From assembly GCF_013299165.1 (NCBI RefSeq), contig NZ_JAAFKD010000013.1, positions 1 through 64,000 of the forward strand: a stretch of 64,000 nt of DNA. Reading direction: 5' to 3'. A program made the position numbers and the translations under genes. Position 1 is the first letter of the stretch. Every line of letters starts with the position of its first letter. Positions 25,757-34,331 of the stretch are shown here, piece after piece. Origin of the DNA: Microcoleus sp. bin38.metabat.b11b12b14.051. GTDB taxonomy: Bacteria; Cyanobacteriota; Cyanobacteriia; Cyanobacteriales; Microcoleaceae. Below the pieces are notes generated by a model, which was not told where the DNA came from, did not search any database, and was given only the letters and a program-made list of their open reading frames with translations.

Positions 25757-27748
25757 CTAGCGCACAGTCAAATTGTACCTACCGCGATCGCCTTTGTTAA
25801 CAGCATTGACAGCTACGCGATAGGTGCCAGTGGCGGGTAAGGTGAGGGTAACGGCAGAATTAGAGTTTGATTTGCTGATGTCGTCATTTTCGGCCAGCTT
25901 TTTTCCTTGAGAGTCCAAGATGACCACATAGGTATCAAAATCACTACTTTCTACGGTAATAGTTACTGATTGGCCGGCGCGGCCTTTAAAGGTATGTAGC
26001 TCGTACAGACTCCCATCAGAGGGAAGGGCAGAGGATTTACCAGGTATTAATGAGCCATTTGTGGCGAGTAGGGTGGTAGACTGTTGAGTAGATTGTTGAG
26101 GAGTTGATGACCTCCCTTGAAGTTGTCTAATATTGTTTAGCGCCCGTTGGTACTCCTCTTTCTTTCCTTCTTGCTGATACAAGTCTGCTGCTTTTTGGAA
26201 ATCTTGTATCGCTACCTGATTGTCTCCTAATCTTGAGCGAGCAACACCCCGGTTGCTGTAGGCTTGGGCTAAGTTGGGGTTAATTTTCAGGGCTTGGTTG
26301 TAATCTTGTATCGCACCCTGCTTGTCTCCTAAGTATGAGCGGGCATTACCCCGGTTGTAGTAGACTTCGGCTAAGTTGGGGTCAATTTTCAGAGCTTGGT
26401 TGTAATCTTGTATCGCACCCTGATTGTCTCCTAATTCTGAGCGGGTCAAACCCCGGTTGTTGTAGGGATTGGCATTATTGGGGTCAATTTTCAGGGCTTG
26501 GTTATAATCTGTGATCGCACCCTGATTGTCTCCTAAGTATGAGCGGGCATTACCCCGATTGTTGTAGGAATTGGCATTATTGGGGTTGATTTTCAGGGCT
26601 TGGTTATAATCTGTGATCGCACCCTGATTGTCTCCTAATTTTGAGCGGGCATTACCGCGGTTATAGTAGGCTTCGGCTAAGTTGGGGTCAATTTTTAGGG
26701 CTTGGTTGTAATCTTGTATCGCTCCCTGTTTATCTCCTAAGTCTGAGCGGGCAGCACCCCGGTTGCTGTAGGCAACGGCTAAGTTGGGGTTAATGTTCAG
26801 GGCTTGGTTGTAATCTTGTATCGCACCCTGTTTGTCTCCTAATTTATGTCGGGCAAGACCCCGGTTGCTGTAAGCAGGAGCATAATTAGGATTAAGCTGA
26901 ATCGCTCGATCGAAAGCAGCGATAGCACCTTGATAATCTCCTTTCTGATACTTATCCTCACCCTGAATAAAGAAATCATCAGCTTTCGGCCCTGTCGCCA
27001 CAGGAGCACTCGGAACCTTCACCCCCAAATCCACCCTCGTCGAAGCCAACAATCTCAAACTCGTATTAATCGGAATCCCCAGATTAAAACCAGTTTTAGC
27101 AATTTGAATATTCTGATTAATACTGCTAGATTCTACCTGCCTCGTATCCGCCCTCCCGTGAATTCCCACCACCTCGCCATTCTCATTCAGCACCGGCCCG
27201 CCGCTCATTCCCGGCAGCGTATTGTTACTATAAACTAAACTATAACCATCATCATTTATTGGCTTAGAAGCATTAGCAGTAATCCGCCCATCGGTGAAAT
27301 TGTAAATTGACGTATTAATCGCCGCTGAAGTCTTCGGAAACCCTGCCACATAAGCCGCTTTCCCTTCCGTCGCCAAATCAGAATTACCAATCTTAGCAAC
27401 CGTATAACTTTTAGTGCTAGTAAACTCTACAACTGCTAAGTCAACACTTGGCAATTTTTTTACACTGCTGTAATTGAGAGCATAGCGACTACCATCGGGC
27501 GTGACAATCTCATATTTAGCTTGAGGATCTTTGAAAACGTGACGCGCACTGAGAACCGTGTAAGTGTTGCCTTCTTTCTTGACAATTACTCCCGAACCAG
27601 GTTCTTTACTGTCAATTAGTACAGTGATTGATTTGGCAATTTGACCGACTTGATCCGCTGACATGGCGTAAACTGCGGACGGTTGGGCGATGACAATAGT
27701 TGCAGTTACACCAATTAATGCTGCTGATAGTCCGTGATGGAAGTTCAT
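25757..27748 (-). CDS. Secreted trypsin-like protease with TPR repeats and PPC domain
   Basis: This 663-residue exported protein starts with a signal peptide (cleavage near VYAM, residues 27-29). Residues 35-245 are a trypsin-like domain with the complete triad H70 (LSARHVF), D103 (VDLAVVEF) and S182 (GMSGGPVL). From about 255 to 530 come eight tetratricopeptide repeats of 34 residues, seven of them almost identical (AYSNRGLARHKLGDKQGAIQ type), which should present a peptide- or protein-binding surface. The C-terminus (about 575-663) is a PPC-like beta domain (GQSVTITVESSDFDTYVV and ATGTYRVAVNA), usual in secreted proteases. It is followed by a COP23 gene upstream on the same strand beyond a tandem repeat. 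The uniform TPR units suggest recent expansion. Confidence 0.9.
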   Translation of the reverse strand: MNFHHGLSAALIGVTATIVIAQPSAVYAMSADQVGQIAKSITVLIDSKEPGSGVIVKKEGNTYTVLSARHVFKDPQAKYEIVTPDGSRYALNYSSVKKLPSVDLAVVEFTSTKSYTVAKIGNSDLATEGKAAYVAGFPKTSAAINTSIYNFTDGRITANASKPINDDGYSLVYSNNTLPGMSGGPVLNENGEVVGIHGRADTRQVESSSINQNIQIAKTGFNLGIPINTSLRLLASTRVDLGVKVPSAPVATGPKADDFFIQGEDKYQKGDYQGAIAAFDRAIQLNPNYAPAYSNRGLARHKLGDKQGAIQDYNQALNINPNLAVAYSNRGAARSDLGDKQGAIQDYNQALKIDPNLAEAYYNRGNARSKLGDNQGAITDYNQALKINPNNANSYNNRGNARSYLGDNQGAITDYNQALKIDPNNANPYNNRGLTRSELGDNQGAIQDYNQALKIDPNLAEVYYNRGNARSYLGDKQGAIQDYNQALKINPNLAQAYSNRGVARSRLGDNQVAIQDFQKAADLYQQEGKKEEYQRALNNIRQLQGRSSTPQQSTQQSTTLLATNGSLIPGKSSALPSDGSLYELHTFKGRAGQSVTITVESSDFDTYVVILDSQGKKLAENDDISKSNSNSAVTLTLPATGTYRVAVNAVNKGDRGRYNLTVR

Positions 27749-27811
27749 AAATTTAATGTGAAATAGAGTGTTTTTTTACTGTAAATAAATCACGAGTTAG
27801 GCATGAAAGCC

Positions 27812-28471
27812 CAAGAAACCGGGTTTTTAGATAACCTTCTGGCTACAACGAAAATTTTGGGAAAAACCCGGTTTCTCACCACTCGCTAGGGCCAAAGAAA
27901 CCGGGTTTTTTGCGGTTTCTCCCGGCTACAACGAAATTTTTGGGAAAAAACCCGGTTTCTCACCACTCGCTAGGGCCAAAGAAACCGGGTTTTTTGCGGT
28001 TTCTCCCGGCTACAACGAAATTTTTGGGAAAAAACCCGGTTTCTCACCACTCGCTAGGGCCAAAGAAACCGGGTTTTTTGCGGTTTCTCCCGGCTACAAC
28101 GAAATTTTTGGGAAAAAACCCGGTTTCTCACCACTCGCTAGGGCCAAAGAAACCGGGTTTTTTGCGGTTTCTCCCGGCTACAACGAAATTTTTGGGAAAA
28201 AACCCGGTTTCTCACCACTCGCTAGGGCCAAAGAAACCGGGTTTTTTGCGGTTTCTCCCGGCTCTAACGAAATTTTTGGGGAAAAACCCGGTTTCTCACC
28301 ACTCGCTAGGGCCAAAGAAACCGGGTTTTTTGCGGTTTCTCCCGGCTACAACGAAAATTTTGGGGAAAAACCCGGTTTCTCACCACTCGCTAGGGCCAAA
28401 GAAACCGGGTTTTTTGCGGTTTCTCCCGGCTACAACGAAAATTTTGGGGAAAAACCCGGTTTCTCACCACC
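27812..28471. repeat. 84-bp tandem array of the AAACCGGGTTTTT palindrome (about 8 copies)
   Basis: Seven regular 84-bp units start at 27891, 27975, 28059, 28143, 28227, 28311 and 28395, preceded by a divergent copy at 27812. Each contains arms GAAACCGGGTTTTTT and AAAAAACCCGGTTTC. Because 84 is divisible by three, an artefactual plus-strand frame with 28-residue repeats runs through it; I do not regard this as a gene. Confidence 0.92.
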
Positions 28472-28477
28472 CATGAA

Positions 28478-29023
28478 TCAAGGAGAAATAGGAGAAACAT
28501 TATCCTCAACAGGTACATCATCTAAATATCTATCCACATCAACAGAACCAGACCCTGTTTCAGATAAAATATATCCAGATGCCAACCCACGACGATCCAT
28601 TAATCTTTGCAATGTAGCATCAGCATCACTTCCTCGCTTGAGAGTGAATAACAAAGTCCTATTCGTACAAGCATCATCTTTATTAATAGCAGCACAAACC
28701 ACTGATTCTCCGTTCAGCCTCCCAGTATTGATATATTTGAGAGTACCGTTATCGTAGTTTCGCTGAAATCTTTTAGCTACTTCTTGACAGCGTTTTTCTG
28801 CTGTCCAGGGCGGCGGAAAATAGTTGTTAGAAACCCAGCGAACCACCGGCACATTGCCGCGCGGGGTGCGAGCCAAGGTAACAGGCTGTCTGTTGAGAAC
28901 AGCGCAGAAAAAGCTATTGTTTCCCGCATGGCTGGGTTGAGAAAATATCGCACTTGTGCCGATCGAGACAACTAAGCCTGTCAGCAGTCCAGTCAGAACT
29001 TTGGACTTCATAGTAATGCCCAT
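28478..29023 (-). CDS. COP23 domain protein, secreted
   Basis: This 181-residue protein (177 from the internal ATG at 29011, which is the likelier start: MKSKVLTGLL) has a signal peptide ending near SQPSHA and then the COP23 domain: FFCAVLNRQPVTLARTPRGN, PVVRWVSNNYFPPPWTAEKRC, QEVAKRFQRNYDNGTLKYIN, CAAINKDDAC and LFTLKRGSDADATLQRLMD. Four or five conserved cysteines likely form disulfides outside the membrane. COP23 (circadian oscillating 23-kDa protein) was first described in Cyanothece as a membrane-associated protein under clock control; its function is unknown. COP23 genes commonly sit near trypsin-like protease genes in cyanobacteria, as here. Confidence 0.85.
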   Translation of the reverse strand: MGITMKSKVLTGLLTGLVVSIGTSAIFSQPSHAGNNSFFCAVLNRQPVTLARTPRGNVPVVRWVSNNYFPPPWTAEKRCQEVAKRFQRNYDNGTLKYINTGRLNGESVVCAAINKDDACTNRTLLFTLKRGSDADATLQRLMDRRGLASGYILSETGSGSVDVDRYLDDVPVEDNVSPISP

Positions 29024-29207
29024 ATTTCTAAAATCTCACAGAGCGATTAGCTTTGAATTTATTAACGATTAATAATTTTCATAAATTATCTCACAGTTGA
29101 GCTAGATTTGCAACCTCGAATTTATGGTAATTCTTGATTTGATAGAATTTTGAGTAATTTGCACAGTCGGGCCTTGTCTGGGAGCATCTCAGTTTTGCTT
29201 TAAAAGT

Positions 29208-29374
29208 CAATACGGTTCACTTAAAACTGATCCCCCCTAACCAGGGCGGGCACGGGGGCACCGCCCCTACAAAGGGGAGTAGGGGGTGGGACAAGAAAGC
29301 TCTCAAAGTCCCCCTTTTTAAGGGGGATTTAGGGGGATCTCCGGGGCATAAATAGTGTTAAGTCAACCGTATTG
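29208..29374. mobile_element. MITE-like element with 17-bp inverted ends and direct-repeat flanks
   Basis: The left end CAATACGGTTCACTTAA and right end TTAAGTCAACCGTATTG are inverted with one mismatch. The direct repeat CTTTAAAAGT abuts both ends (29198-29207 and 29375-29384), a target duplication of about 10 bp. The 167-bp body includes the GGCGGGCACGGGGGCACCG repeat and GGGGGATC palindromes and encodes nothing. Confidence 0.8.
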
Positions 29375-29384
29375 CTTTAAAAGT

Positions 29385-29750
29385 GGTGGTGAGGTTGACT
29401 TCTGAGGTAATTGTTAATCTCCGATCATCTTGCTCCCCTACCTTAGCAAGGCAGGGCTGCTGGGGGAGTTTCGTTGCTGCACTGTGGCTGTATGTGCGCT
29501 ATGCGTGGGTTCTGGATTGGTCTCAAAATCTTCAAAGTCTTTGATAGCAAGGATTTTCCGTAAGGTTTAGCAGCAGGCGGTGCAGTCGCGTCTCCTCCTT
29601 GGCACTACACCTAGTATGCTAACCAGTAGTAACACTATTACTGATTAGGTTTATGATAGTTACATATTCATTGGTATTCTTTACATAAGAGATACTAATA
29701 GTTAGACTACTGTAAGTACGCTAAAGTATTAATTGAGTAGTTATTAATTA
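29385..29750. promoter_or_regulatory. Upstream region of the XRE regulator operon
   Basis: No gene seen. A hairpin-forming CTCCCC...GGGGGAG repeat lies near 29431-29469. The palindrome AGTAA-cacta-TTACT near 29626-29640, about 115 bp before the regulator start, is a candidate operator; the sequence from there on is A/T-rich. Confidence 0.35.
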
Positions 29751-29975
29751 ATGGTTGTGAAAATCAGGCTTAAAGATGTCAGGACATCAAGATCGATCTC
29801 CCAAAACGAGTTAGCTAGAATACTAGAGATGTCCCTGGCTAACATTCAAAAAATTGAGAGAAACAAGGCAAAATCTATTCCCTTGGACACTTTAGATCGG
29901 CTGTGTGAAGTTCTAAATTGCGAAGTCGGTGATTTGCTAGTTAGAGTCAGCGATGGAGAGTTAGAAGCATCGTGA
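29751..29975 (+). CDS. XRE/Cro-C1 family transcriptional regulator
   Basis: This 74-residue protein is a single HTH_3 domain: IRLKDVRTSRSISQNELARI, recognition region MSLANIQKIERNKAKSIPL and LDRLCEVLNCEVGDLLV. It resembles the small YozG/Xre group that recognises DNA as a dimer and usually autoregulates. Its stop overlaps the GTG start of the next gene by four bases (GTGA), so three genes (29751, 29972, 30179) form a tight operon. A small regulator at the head of such an operon is typical of mobile or conflict modules, but the partners are not known families. Confidence 0.85.
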   Translation: MVVKIRLKDVRTSRSISQNELARILEMSLANIQKIERNKAKSIPLDTLDRLCEVLNCEVGDLLVRVSDGELEAS

Positions 29976-30175
29976 GCGAAAACCAGCAGCCCGAACAAGT
30001 CACTTCTAGCCATTCTGTTACTGAACGCTGGCGATGCACAGCAATGGAAAAGAAATATAGTTGGAAGTTATTACGGATTGAGCGCAACCAAAATAATCCC
30101 GTTCTCAAGTGGGATTGCATTTTTAATGGCAAAACTGAATTCCCCGATTACATGGAAGAAACCGAGGAGGATTAA
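29972..30175 (+). CDS. Small hypothetical protein of the XRE operon
   Basis: This 67-residue protein starts with GTG overlapping the stop of the regulator gene and ends 3 bp before the next gene. It is charged and Trp-containing (ERWRCTAMEKKYSWKLL, RNQNNPVLKWDCIFNGKTEF), with an acidic end (EETEED), no signal peptide and no known motif. Tight coupling to both neighbours is the main evidence that it is real. Confidence 0.6.
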   Translation: MSENQQPEQVTSSHSVTERWRCTAMEKKYSWKLLRIERNQNNPVLKWDCIFNGKTEFPDYMEETEED

Positions 30176-30178
30176 CCA

Positions 30179-30598
30179 ATGGGTAGAAAGTACATAATTT
30201 TTCGTGCCGAATTGACTGAAGATGAGGGGGAAGATAATCGGTTGTTAGCCCACACTGGCGCATACACTGATATTCTTGCAGAGTATTTTGATTCATCCAA
30301 TCAGCCTATCCCCGCGCCCGGATACAGATTGCTGGAGTTTCACTGCGCTGATGGTTCCGGTTCTAGCACTCACTATCGTACAGGAGACTGGGAAGTTGTG
30401 AGGGTCGAGGAGTACCCAACTGCTGTACCGACTCACGAGTTTGAGGCGATTGTTGTTGGATATTGCAAGTATGTTCCGGTTCAATCTCCGTTGATGGTAA
30501 TGCCAAAAGCTCAGATTGCGATCGACTCTTTTGGTGATGAATCGACTTATCAAGAATTCGTCAAGAGCGATGCAGTTAAAAATTATACTCCAGTTTAA
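30179..30598 (+). CDS. Hypothetical protein, last gene of the XRE operon
   Basis: This 139-residue soluble acidic protein is not recognised. It reads RKYIIFRAELTEDEGEDNRL, YTDILAEYFDSSNQPIPAPG, YRTGDWEVVRVEEYPTAVP and ends with QSPLMVMPKAQIAIDSFG. GAGG lies about 9 bp before the ATG. A truncated copy of its 3' end occurs 7 kb upstream (23529-23618), so this segment has been copied within the genome. Its function presumably belongs with the regulator encoded two genes before it. Confidence 0.6.
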   Translation: MGRKYIIFRAELTEDEGEDNRLLAHTGAYTDILAEYFDSSNQPIPAPGYRLLEFHCADGSGSSTHYRTGDWEVVRVEEYPTAVPTHEFEAIVVGYCKYVPVQSPLMVMPKAQIAIDSFGDESTYQEFVKSDAVKNYTPV

Positions 30599-30645
30599 CT
30601 AACAGGAGTTATACATCTAGCCAAAGAAACCGGGTTTTTATCTAC

Positions 30646-30813
30646 CAATACTTCGGACAGTTTTAGGGGCTAATCGAGTACCCCAAACCCAGGCGGGCTT
30701 AGTTGTGGACTATTTTTTGACAGTTAAGTCTAGCCCTAACTTTCAAAAAATGTGTTAAAAATGGCTTGCCCTGTAAAGCTTACAGGGGCTTTAAAAAACT
30801 GTCCGAAGTATTG
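30646..30813. mobile_element. MITE-like element with CTTCGGACAGTTTT ends
   Basis: Left end CAATACTTCGGACAGTTTTA and right end beginning TAAAAAACTGTCCGAAGTATTG (22 bases, only partly matching) are inverted. TA dinucleotides flank CTTCGGACAG on both sides, as expected for an IS630/Tc1-type target, so it may be a 160-bp non-autonomous derivative of an IS630-like element. The interior is non-coding. Half of an AAACCGGGTTTTT element ends just before it (30625-30640). Confidence 0.72.
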
Positions 30814-31034
30814 ATGGAAGTTGGCTATTTACCCACGCTACGATTAAGACCGAACATCTAACCATTAACGGCAAAAAAGCAGTGCGATTGTATGAATTGT
30901 ATGACGACGAGTTTCCCGCAGGCATTGTCACTTATGTTGCTACAGGGAAAAAAGAAACAATTATGCTAAGCTGTCGCGCATTTAAATTGGGAATTCGGAA
31001 CGATGCTCAGAGCAACGTTCCACTCATTGTTTGA
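30814..31034 (+). pseudogene. Truncated open frame cut by the MITE-like element
   Basis: An open frame without a start runs from the right edge of the element to a TGA at 31032-31034. It reads WLFTHATIKTEHLTINGKKA, VRLYELYDDEFPAGIVTYVA and ends NVPLIV. The composition is protein-like, so it is probably the C-terminal piece of a gene interrupted by the insertion. I do not know the family. From 31035 to 31250 nothing else is supported apart from the hairpin below. Confidence 0.5.
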
Positions 31035-31207
31035 TTTTTTTTGATATGCAATTTAAATACAGAACAGCTTAATGACTCTTTACTCCGGCAGTGATACTGA
31101 AAAGCAAGTTCGGCAAATTCAAGATTCGATTCGCATTACTCAATAGCAGTCAAGAACTTAAATTCGGCACGTTCAACAAGAAGGCTTTGTGCATCTGGTT
31201 GAGCCAA

Positions 31208-31237
31208 CAATCCCCGTATCTGGATAGTCGGGGATTG
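31208..31237 (-). terminator. Hairpin downstream of the NAD kinase gene
   Basis: Arms CAATCCCCG and CGGGGATTG with a 12-base loop, 14 bp beyond the stop codon of the minus-strand kinase gene. There is no clear U-run, so its role as a terminator is tentative. Confidence 0.5.
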
Positions 31238-31250
31238 TCAACAACAACTA

Positions 31251-32168
31251 TTAAGGCAATTCAACGGAACTCGGTTTAGCAATGTGAGGCAAGCCCCAAC
31301 CCAATTTTTCCCGCAAAATGTGGAAAAACTCAAAGGATTTGATCCTAACAAAGCGGGCTGGGTAGGGCGATCGCTCGATTTGCACCCAATCTTCCGGTAA
31401 AACATAACATCCGCCGTTCCCATCTACCACCATTACCAGGCGGTTAGGACTCGCAGGTAAAATTTTGACCGGCTCGGTGTTAGAAAACACCAAAGCCCGC
31501 GAAGCCATTGAATGCGGACAAATCGGCAGCAATTGCAGTACCGGTACTCCGGGAATAATTACAGGCCCGCCGGCAGAAAGCGCGTAAGCTGTCGATCCAG
31601 TCGGAGTCGAGATAATTACTCCATCTGCGGCAATGTCCACAGATGCGTGCTGACCGATCGCCACTTCAAAATGACACATACAAGTCAGAGGTTCGCGGTG
31701 CAGCACCATTTCATTGAGACAAAGCGCTTCCCAAAGGCAGTCGTTTTCTCGAAACAGGCGCACAGCCAACATCGATCTTTCTTCTATTTCGTATTCTCCG
31801 GCGATCGCCTTTTCCAAAGCTTGCGGGAGCAAGTTTAGGTAAGTTTCTGTTAAAAAGCCCATGTGACCGGTATTGACAGTCAGCAGCGGCACTCCGATGG
31901 GAGCAACTTGGCGAAATGCCGACAGCACAGTGCCGTCGCCACCCAAAACCACTGCAAACTCCATGTCGCTGTCAAAACCGGGGGGGACAAGTTGGTCGAT
32001 CGGAGTGTGGCACATGGGGCGATCGGGACTAGAATAGCCCAAAATTCCCCCGGCACCGGAAACCGCACAGACCTCCCAGCCGCGAGCAGTCAGCTTGTCT
32101 TTCAACTCTTCGGCGATGCGACAAGAGACTGGTTTAACGTCGTTGTATATAATCCCAGCTTTCGGCAC
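31251..32168 (-). CDS. NAD(+) kinase
   Basis: This 305-residue cytoplasmic enzyme phosphorylates NAD(+) to NADP(+) with ATP or polyphosphate. Diagnostic motifs: LGGDGTVL (GGDG at residues 76-79), [10 protein letters not shown], the NE/D motif in [31 protein letters not shown], and [13 protein letters not shown]. Length is right for the cyanobacterial group-1 enzymes (about 305). Cyanobacteria usually have two NAD kinases; which paralogue this is cannot be settled here, so I give no symbol. The start is 1 bp after the stop of the ycf39-like gene upstream, so both form one minus-strand operon. Confidence 0.94.
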   Translation of the reverse strand: MPKAGIIYNDVKPVSCRIAEELKDKLTARGWEVCAVSGAGGILGYSSPDRPMCHTPIDQLVPPGFDSDMEFAVVLGGDGTVLSAFRQVAPIGVPLLTVNTGHMGFLTETYLNLLPQALEKAIAGEYEIEERSMLAVRLFRENDCLWEALCLNEMVLHREPLTCMCHFEVAIGQHASVDIAADGVIISTPTGSTAYALSAGGPVIIPGVPVLQLLPICPHSMASRALVFSNTEPVKILPASPNRLVMVVDGNGGCYVLPEDWVQIERSPYPARFVRIKSFEFFHILREKLGWGLPHIAKPSSVELP

Positions 32169-32169
32169 T

Positions 32170-33147
32170 TTAAAATGTGAAAGGCATTTTTTGTTTACTC
32201 CGTTTTTTAGTCTTAAGCTGCTCGTACTCTATTTCCTTGAGCTTCTTCATAATCAGATTAAAGTATTCTTCGAGATAAGACTCCAAAGTTGTAGTTTCTT
32301 TAGGGTCGATTCCGAAGACGCTGTAAACTTCATCCATCGGAGCTTTCAAGGGTTTTCCGGCTGCTAAAACTTCTGAAAAAGCCAATCTGTCAGCTACGTT
32401 CCAACTCCACTGAAAGAACTTAGCAAATTGACGGGTAGCCTGCAACAAGGCATCAGGCGTGCGCGTGATTTTGGCTTGTTTGCCAGAAAGCCGCTCGCAC
32501 AACCGCACGATTTCTTCAGCATCCCAAGCGCGATTTCCCACCACCGGAAAGGTTTTCTTAACGGTTTCTGGAACAGAAAGGGCTTTGACGGCAAATTTAG
32601 CTACGTCCTGAGTGTTCATATAGGCAAGGGCTGACGGCTTGTTGGGCAGCCAGACTCCTTGAGCGTCCAAAATCGGCATTGCGTACAGGCTTAGGAGTCC
32701 TTGCAAAAATCCGCAAGGTCTCAAGATCGTGTAATCTAAACCGGATTCTGCTAAAAACAACTCGGTACAGCGCTTGATTTCCAACAAGGGGACTTGGGGA
32801 TATTTCTCGGCATCGAGAAATGAGAAGAAGATGTAACGCTTGACGCCTGCTGCTGCTGCTGCTTGGATCAGCGATACTTTTCCGTCCCAGTCTACTCTTT
32901 TGATGCTGACAGAATCGGCTGCGCTGGCTGTTGCTGCATCGATGATAGCACTGACGCCTTCTAGTGCAGCAGTCAGGCTGTCGGGCTGGCAAAGGTTCCC
33001 CGGTACAAGTTCAGCGCCCCATTCTTTCAAAAAGGCAGCTTTTCGGTAACTTCTGACTAAGCAGCGCACCTGGTAGCCCTCGTCTAGGGCGCGGCGGGCT
33101 ATTTGGCGGCCGAGAGTGCCGGTGGCACCTACAATCAATAAAGTCAT
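32170..33147 (-). CDS. Ycf39-like atypical short-chain dehydrogenase
   Basis: This 325-residue protein is an NAD(P)-binding atypical SDR of the NmrA/Ycf39 group: [18 protein letters not shown] (Rossmann glycine motif, residues 7-13), [56 protein letters not shown] and [20 protein letters not shown]. In Synechocystis, Ycf39 binds Hlip proteins and helps deliver chlorophyll to newly made photosystem II D1 protein; this is established for the family and inferred here. The canonical Tyr-x3-Lys of active SDRs is not clear, in keeping with a non-enzymatic role. It precedes the NAD kinase gene by 1 bp. Confidence 0.88.
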   Translation of the reverse strand: MTLLIVGATGTLGRQIARRALDEGYQVRCLVRSYRKAAFLKEWGAELVPGNLCQPDSLTAALEGVSAIIDAATASAADSVSIKRVDWDGKVSLIQAAAAAGVKRYIFFSFLDAEKYPQVPLLEIKRCTELFLAESGLDYTILRPCGFLQGLLSLYAMPILDAQGVWLPNKPSALAYMNTQDVAKFAVKALSVPETVKKTFPVVGNRAWDAEEIVRLCERLSGKQAKITRTPDALLQATRQFAKFFQWSWNVADRLAFSEVLAAGKPLKAPMDEVYSVFGIDPKETTTLESYLEEYFNLIMKKLKEIEYEQLKTKKRSKQKMPFTF

Positions 33148-33606
33148 CTAGGGATTTATTTATGAATCTTAAACTTTCTATACAATAGTATCAGGTCTTT
33201 CTCAGTTTTTTATAAAAACTTAACAGAAACCTGAAATCATCTCATTAAGCGATCGCCCCGACAGGAGGCGCCAGCTCGAAGGCCCGAGGCGTCCGGCGTC
33301 CGCCATCAGACAAAAGTTAAGAAAAAATCTGCAAAAACTCTAAGTTATGAGAAAGAATTCCTTGAGGGCCTCTCTCTTGTAAGCGAGAAATTAAAAGAAG
33401 ACTATTGATTTCTCGAATCCTCTTCCTTGCACGTCACTGTCAAGCGGTCAACCCAACGGCTACACGATCGGGATCTTCTGTCCCAGGCCAACTGACAACT
33501 GAGGGCGGGCACGGGGGCACCGCCCCTACCAACTGACAACTGACAACTGTCAACTGCACCAGATTTTTTGTTAGAAAAACCCGGTTTCAGCGTCCGGGAT
33601 GATAAC
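33148..33606. other. Repeat-bearing intergenic region
   Basis: No gene seen. It holds one GGGCGGGCACGGGGGCACCG repeat near 33503, several ACTGACAACTG units around 33480-33555 and a half copy of the AAACCGGG family (AAAAACCCGGTTTC near 33576). Confidence 0.5.
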
Positions 33607-33714
33607 TTACTCTTCGCCACCGCCTTGGAGTTTCAGCAGCAGGAAGCCTCCGCCGATACCGACGAAAATGAGGGAAAAAGACAAAAAGGCCGCACTCAGA
33701 AATTCAGGGTTCAT
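33607..33714 (-). CDS. petM: Cytochrome b6-f complex subunit 7 (PetM)
   Basis: This 35-residue membrane peptide reads MNPEFLSAAFLSFSLIFVG and ends LLLKLQGGGEE. The single hydrophobic helix, the LLLKLQG end and the acidic tail fit PetM, a small subunit of the thylakoid cytochrome b6-f complex that passes electrons between photosystem II and I. AAGGA lies 12 bp before the ATG. It is too short for ordinary gene finding, but the match to the family pattern is good. It is monocistronic on the minus strand; the upstream 33715-33830 should hold its promoter. Confidence 0.85.
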   Translation of the reverse strand: MNPEFLSAAFLSFSLIFVGIGGGFLLLKLQGGGEE

Positions 33715-34124
33715 TTGTTTTAGAGTTCCTTGACGATTGCAAATTAAATAAACATAATTTGACATTACCCGCTATCTCATCAACGGGGATTCTTAATTCA
33801 GCCACCTACCTTAAAATTAGCTGTCTCTTGCGAGCAATTGCTCAACTATTGAACCGTACCGAAGTACCAATCAAACCGTCGAGTTTAGATAATCTGTGCT
33901 GGTGCGTCTGAATCAAGCCTACTAGGATACAGGCCTAGAGTTTGGGCGTGTCCCGCCCTACTTTTGGATAAAAAATTTTAGTTTGGCTGGTTTCTAGGTC
34001 AGGTTTAGCTGGAGGTAACTGTTTTGATAGTGGCTGGGTATCCCACTTGAGATTACTACTTCTTGACCAATCGTTCCACTTGTTGATCGCGCTTTAACGT
34101 ATCAACAGTGTTACAGCTTGTGCC

Positions 34125-34295
34125 ATGGTAGGTATTTTACTGTATCAAGTTACCTTTGATCAACGATCGGCATCGCAGAAGTTCACAGCCTGTGTTAAGA
34201 AGGCGGCGAGGCAATCGCCAGTCACGGATGCGCTGGTTTTTCGCTATTTTCAGGCGATTTTTGGGAAATTAGCCGACGAAATGCTAAGATTTTAG
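34125..34295 (+). CDS. Possible small protein upstream of pdxA
   Basis: A 56-codon frame starts with ATG at 34125 and ends 36 bp before the pdxA start. It reads VGILLYQVTFDQRSASQKF, PVTDALVFRYFQAIFGKLA and is basic with a helical C-terminus. I do not recognise it; no good ribosome site precedes it. It may be a chance frame. The remaining 33715-34124 shows nothing else. Confidence 0.25.
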   Translation: MVGILLYQVTFDQRSASQKFTACVKKAARQSPVTDALVFRYFQAIFGKLADEMLRF

Positions 34296-34331
34296 TACGC
34301 AAATTCCTCTATTTTGTGGGAGAGAACTGCC

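Noticed and set aside
27910-28476. 188-codon plus-strand frame with a perfect 28-residue repeat
   Set aside because: It is produced by the 84-bp non-coding palindromic tandem array, whose period is a multiple of three; the same palindrome is scattered in non-coding places.
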